Origin: CALALP01 sp041855735
GTDB lineage: Bacteria > Bacillota > Clostridia > Lachnospirales > Lachnospiraceae
DNA length: 9,842 bases
Assembly: GCA_041855735.1 (NCBI GenBank)
Contig: JBHAEV010000094.1
Coordinates: forward strand, 1 to 9,842
Reading direction: 5' to 3'
Positions 6,767 through 9,842 of this stretch are shown piece by piece. A program made the position numbers and the translations under genes. Position 1 is the stretch's first letter. Every line of letters begins with the position of its first letter. The notes beneath the pieces are model-generated. The model searched no databases and had not been told where the DNA came from. It saw nothing but the letters and a program-made list of their open reading frames with translations.

Positions 6767-6775
6767 TGTATTTTA

Positions 6776-6841
6776 TTGAAGGAAATTAAACAAAGGGTAA
6801 CGAGTTTAGTTTTTTTTAAAAAGAAAAGAAAGGAAGAGTGA
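6776..6841 (+). CDS. 21-residue leader peptide ORF coupled to the surface-protein gene
   Basis: A TTG at 6776 begins a short ORF, MKEIKQRVTSLVFFKKKRKEE in two parts: MKEIKQRVTSLVFF followed by KKKRKEE. It stands 9 bases behind AAGGAGG (6760-6766), the best ribosome binding site in this locus. Its TGA (6839-6841) ends one base before the ATG of the 544-aa gene, whose own ribosome binding sequence (AGGAAG, 6831-6836) lies inside the leader. This layout is typical of translational coupling. The peptide is basic with no export signal or known family. A T8A5 run (6810-6822) lies in it, and a +1 frame change there would enter a frame open into the downstream gene. Whether the peptide itself matters, or only its translation, cannot be told from sequence. 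Confidence 0.55.
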   Translation: MKEIKQRVTSLVFFKKKRKEE

Positions 6842-6842
6842 T

Positions 6843-8477
6843 ATGATTAAAAGCAAGTTTTTGAAAGTAGGCATACTTTCCGGCTTGATGCTTCTGGCAT
6901 TGAGCGGCACGTCATTCGCCGCCACCTGGAAACAGGACGAGAACGGGGCGTGGAGATTTGTCCGCAATGACGGAGGGTATGCGACGGAGAGCTGGGCGCA
7001 ATCCGGCAGCGACTGGTATTACATGAACGGTGACGGCCTGATTACCACATCCAGCCTGATCGACGGCTTGAACGACCGCACCTACTATGTCAAGGCGGAC
7101 GGCGTGATGGCAAGAAACGAGTGGATCCGTTTCGAGAACGAGGAAGTGCCGGCGGAGCCGATCTGGTACTACTTCGGAGAGGACGGAAGCGCCTACAAGG
7201 GAAAGCAGGGCGCAAGAATCAAGCCGAGAGTCATCAACGGCAAGAGCTATGCCTTCGATGCGGAGGGGCATATGATCCGCGGCTTTGTTACCGAGAGCGG
7301 AGAGCATATCGAAAACACCGGCGCCAATCTGGAGTTCATCGAAGCAACCTATTATTTCGGGGATGACGGCGCGATGTATCAGAATCAGTGGCTGCAATAC
7401 ATCGACACCGGCAGGACGGGAGCTTTTTCCCAGCTGGCACAGCGCAATTACTCCGAATTCGACGAGCTCTGGCTCTACTTCGGAGAAAAGGGCAAGAAGA
7501 TGGTCGCGCCGAGCCTTGAGAAGGTGAAAGTGGTCGTGATTAACGGCGTCACCTACAGCTTCGATGAGAACGGCGTGATGATTCCGAGACTGTTCTCGAC
7601 GAATTCCACCATTCCGGCAACCTCTTCCAATGCGGTGATTCGCTACGGCGATGTGGACACCAGCGGAGACAATAAGGGAGATTACTGGTCGTTCATGGTT
7701 CCGAACGAAGAGATGAGCGAAGAGGACTACCATATGCAGGAGTTCAGCTGGTTCCGGACCAAGGCGGACGGCAGGGTTCTGAAGAATCGAATCTATACCG
7801 TTCTCGGCAGGAAGTATGCTTTTGACGGCATCGGTCGTATGCAGACCGGATTTGTGATCATGTACAATGACGGCACATTCGGAAAGCAGTACGATGTGGA
7901 CGACTGGAACAGCACCGACTTTCTGGTACGCAAAGAAGACAGCGACATTCTTCCTTTGGAGAGAGGAAATCTGTATCTGTTCGGTACGGATGAGCTGAAT
8001 GACGGATCCATGAAGAGCGGTGTGGAACTGGAGGTTATCCTGCAGGACGGTCGCCATGTGTTCGGATTCAAGAACAATGGTGTGGCTTACGGCAATCGAT
8101 TCACATTGGAAAGATTCGACAACAAATTCTATTTCAACGGTTTGCGTTTGTCTGCCGGCAATGATATCGGATTTGCGGTGATCGAAGATCGAAGATACGG
8201 CGGCAGCAAGCTCTATGTGGTAGATACGCTCGGAAGAATCGTGAAAGGAAAAAACAGAGTGATTCAAGATGGCGAAGGTCAGTTCATCCTCATTAAAGAC
8301 GGGCTCTTCTATGCGAGAGTGGACTCCGGAGAGAAGCCGAGATATAAAAACGGACAATTCTGGTTGTATGACAGTACATTATCGGGAAGCAACAAGTTCT
8401 ATGCCACAATCTCAAGACAGGGATTGACCGATCAGGCCGATAATTTTGTCATCGACTACAATATTCCGGGGATTTAA
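6843..8477 (+). CDS. Exported protein with glucan/choline-binding-like aromatic repeats
   Basis: A 544-residue secreted or wall-associated protein. Residues 1 to about 26 form a signal peptide (basic MIKSKFLK, hydrophobic core, SFA-A cleavage region). The mature protein starts with cell-wall-binding-type units: GAWRFVRNDGG, SDWYYMNGDG, TYYVKADGVM, IWYYFGEDGSAYKG and TYYFGDDGAMY, the Trp/Tyr-Tyr...Gly-Asp-Gly pattern of the CW_binding/choline-binding repeat families. A second repeat form recurs as VINGKSYAFDAEGHM (130 on), VINGVTYSFDENGVM (about 230 on) and TVLGRKYAFDGIGRM (319 on). The C-terminal 200 residues have looser copies. I see no catalytic domain, sortase motif or cysteine. It probably attaches to wall polymer or extracellular glucan, but the ligand is unknown. 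It is translationally linked to the leader ORF and lies 18 bases before another exported protein, likely in one operon. Confidence 0.88.
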   Translation: MIKSKFLKVGILSGLMLLALSGTSFAATWKQDENGAWRFVRNDGGYATESWAQSGSDWYYMNGDGLITTSSLIDGLNDRTYYVKADGVMARNEWIRFENEEVPAEPIWYYFGEDGSAYKGKQGARIKPRVINGKSYAFDAEGHMIRGFVTESGEHIENTGANLEFIEATYYFGDDGAMYQNQWLQYIDTGRTGAFSQLAQRNYSEFDELWLYFGEKGKKMVAPSLEKVKVVVINGVTYSFDENGVMIPRLFSTNSTIPATSSNAVIRYGDVDTSGDNKGDYWSFMVPNEEMSEEDYHMQEFSWFRTKADGRVLKNRIYTVLGRKYAFDGIGRMQTGFVIMYNDGTFGKQYDVDDWNSTDFLVRKEDSDILPLERGNLYLFGTDELNDGSMKSGVELEVILQDGRHVFGFKNNGVAYGNRFTLERFDNKFYFNGLRLSAGNDIGFAVIEDRRYGGSKLYVVDTLGRIVKGKNRVIQDGEGQFILIKDGLFYARVDSGEKPRYKNGQFWLYDSTLSGSNKFYATISRQGLTDQADNFVIDYNIPGI

Positions 8478-8495
8478 CGATATTAGGAGGCATAA

Positions 8496-9842
8496 ATGAA
8501 AAAGAACATATTTAGATCGCTTGCCACCGCATCACTTGCGGGCGTACTTGCGTTTTCCAGCATCCCGACCGGGTTGCTGGAGACGAGGGCGGCGGTATTG
8601 CAGGATGAAAGACCGCAGAATCACCCGACCAGGTATAATCGGGATAATGACACTGCGGTGGGTGCGTCATCAAGCAGATTGGTGGATGTCGGAAGCTCGG
8701 AAAGTACCACGTTTAAGTTCGGTCTGGAAGATTTGCATACGAATAATAGTGTCGGTGCAGCTGCTAAGAACACCTTTCGTATCGCGGCATTAAAAACAGA
8801 TTCTGACAGAGCGCTTCCGGCGAGGGGATACACCGGCCCGGAGATTAAGACCAATTACGGACAAACATGGTGGCATACCCGGTATGCGTTCGGGACGGAG
8901 GCACAGGTGGCACCGCAGGTGACATACTCCGGAGCCACACCGACGGCAGCGAGTTTTCCGTCGGCATCCAGTGTTTTGAAAAACTTTGACACGCCATACA
9001 ACGGAGCGGTAACGACTGCAACCGGAAATTCGGAAGACGGAACTTCGGTTACGCTTGAGGTTCGTCAAAAAGTCAGCATATCCGAGGATGATGAGATTGT
9101 AGTGGTGGAATATACCGTGTACAATCCGAGTGACAAATCCGTAAATTTCTGGATCGGAAATGAGTCGGATACCGAGATGCATAAATCGGATGATACACCG
9201 ATTATGAAGACGGATTCCGGTTTTACCATGCATGCGTCCCACGGCAATACCGGGCAGACTGGAGATGCTGAGGGTAAACAGTACCAGTTTACCGATTTCC
9301 GTGCATTTATCGAGAATCCGGCAGGCAAGGACTGGGGACTCGGGGTGCAAAAGAGACCGGGAACGGATCCGTCACATACCCGCTCATGGATCGGACAGTG
9401 GAGTTTGACTGCAAACCTTCGGCATGAGGCGTTCATTTTTGCAAACTCTCCGAATGCATATGCGAATGTGGGAGACTCGGCGGCGGGATTTTCGGCAAAC
9501 TTGCATTTGATGCCGAACGAAACCAAGACGGTTCGATTCGGTATCCGTATGCGAACTTCCGTTTATTATGTCGATCCGACCTATACCGGCGGATCAAGCA
9601 ACGGTTTCATCTCAAGACCGTATACGACCATTGAAGCTGCAATAGCGTCAATGCGGAATAATGGCGTAAAGAAGGGGTATATCGCCCTTTTGGAAGATGT
9701 TACGATGACGAATCCTGTCTTTATTCCTGCCGATATGGACTTGACTATTGTTACGACGGAGTATAATCGTCCGGCAACGGATCCTTCACCGGTGACCTAT
9801 ATTCAAAACGGAGTGACCGAATATAGCGGAGCACGAAAAAAA
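8496..9842 (+). CDS. Large exported protein, N-terminal part (runs off window), probable beta-helix surface protein
   Basis: The frame opens at an ATG with AGGAGG (8485-8490) five bases upstream and stays open for all 449 remaining codons, so the protein continues past the edge. Residues 1 to about 33 are a signal peptide (MKKNIFRSLATASLAG, hydrophobic core, cleavage near TRAA). Residues about 35-105 are polar linker-like sequence. Residues about 110-350 look like a beta-sandwich, with alternating strands such as VTLEVRQKVSI, EIVVVEYTVYNPSDKSVNFW and TKTVRFGIRMR. From 357 the pattern YYVDPTYTGGSSNG plus RPYTTIEAAI (374-383) matches the opening of DUF1565-like right-handed beta-helix domains in bacterial surface proteins. 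No cysteine was seen. It may be an adhesin or polysaccharide-acting protein; the C-terminus, including any wall anchor, is outside the window. Eighteen bases separate it from the repeat protein, suggesting co-expression. Confidence 0.88.
   Translation, partial: MKKNIFRSLATASLAGVLAFSSIPTGLLETRAAVLQDERPQNHPTRYNRDNDTAVGASSSRLVDVGSSESTTFKFGLEDLHTNNSVGAAAKNTFRIAALKTDSDRALPARGYTGPEIKTNYGQTWWHTRYAFGTEAQVAPQVTYSGATPTAASFPSASSVLKNFDTPYNGAVTTATGNSEDGTSVTLEVRQKVSISEDDEIVVVEYTVYNPSDKSVNFWIGNESDTEMHKSDDTPIMKTDSGFTMHASHGNTGQTGDAEGKQYQFTDFRAFIENPAGKDWGLGVQKRPGTDPSHTRSWIGQWSLTANLRHEAFIFANSPNAYANVGDSAAGFSANLHLMPNETKTVRFGIRMRTSVYYVDPTYTGGSSNGFISRPYTTIEAAIASMRNNGVKKGYIALLEDVTMTNPVFIPADMDLTIVTTEYNRPATDPSPVTYIQNGVTEYSGARKK

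Noticed and set aside
6640..6770. Cyclic-di-GMP (GEMM) riboswitch suggested by GACTTTGCG and GC-rich pieces
   Set aside because: The ordered conserved core of that family could not be aligned. Only short isolated resemblances exist.
6912..8357. A 481-codon - strand open frame opposite the repeat-protein gene
   Set aside because: It is in codon register with the sense gene and explained by the absence of TTA, CTA and TCA codons there. The sense frame has a signal peptide, ribosome binding site and repeats.

Overview
The window reads as chromosomal DNA of a low-to-mid GC Firmicute, most likely a Lachnospiraceae-type Clostridia. The basis is the gene order rsgA-rpe-thiN, a paired glgC/glgD, strong AGGAGG ribosome binding sites, an ECF S-component with a TTG start, and secreted proteins with glucan/choline-binding-like aromatic repeats. 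This placement is inferred from protein style and synteny, not from a search.

Positions 1-3701 (+ strand) form a housekeeping run. It starts with the last 20 codons of rsgA (ribosome-assembly GTPase), followed by rpe (pentose phosphate epimerase), thiN (thiamine pyrophosphokinase) and an ECF-transporter substrate-binding membrane protein. All are spaced by a few bases and look like one operon. After a 95-base gap come serS (seryl-tRNA synthetase) and a small overlapping ORF of unknown function. A hairpin at 3731-3768 separates this block from the convergent glycogen genes.

Positions 3802-6079 (- strand) hold glgC and glgD, one base apart. They encode the catalytic ADP-glucose pyrophosphorylase and its GlgD partner, and a candidate promoter lies upstream at 6144-6172.

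Positions 6080-6775 are an AT-rich, essentially gene-free stretch between the divergent glgC and the surface-protein locus. It contains several inverted repeats, two of which share bases and cannot form together, and a candidate promoter.

Positions 6776-9842 (+ strand) are a secreted-protein locus. A 21-codon leader ORF with a near-perfect ribosome binding site ends one base before a 544-aa exported protein made of glucan-binding-like repeats. Eighteen bases later begins a second large exported protein that runs off the window with no stop in 449 codons and enters a probable beta-helix domain. The leader ORF and its coupling to the surface gene are the least conventional part of the window. 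No mobile elements, CRISPR arrays, tRNAs or rRNAs were seen.
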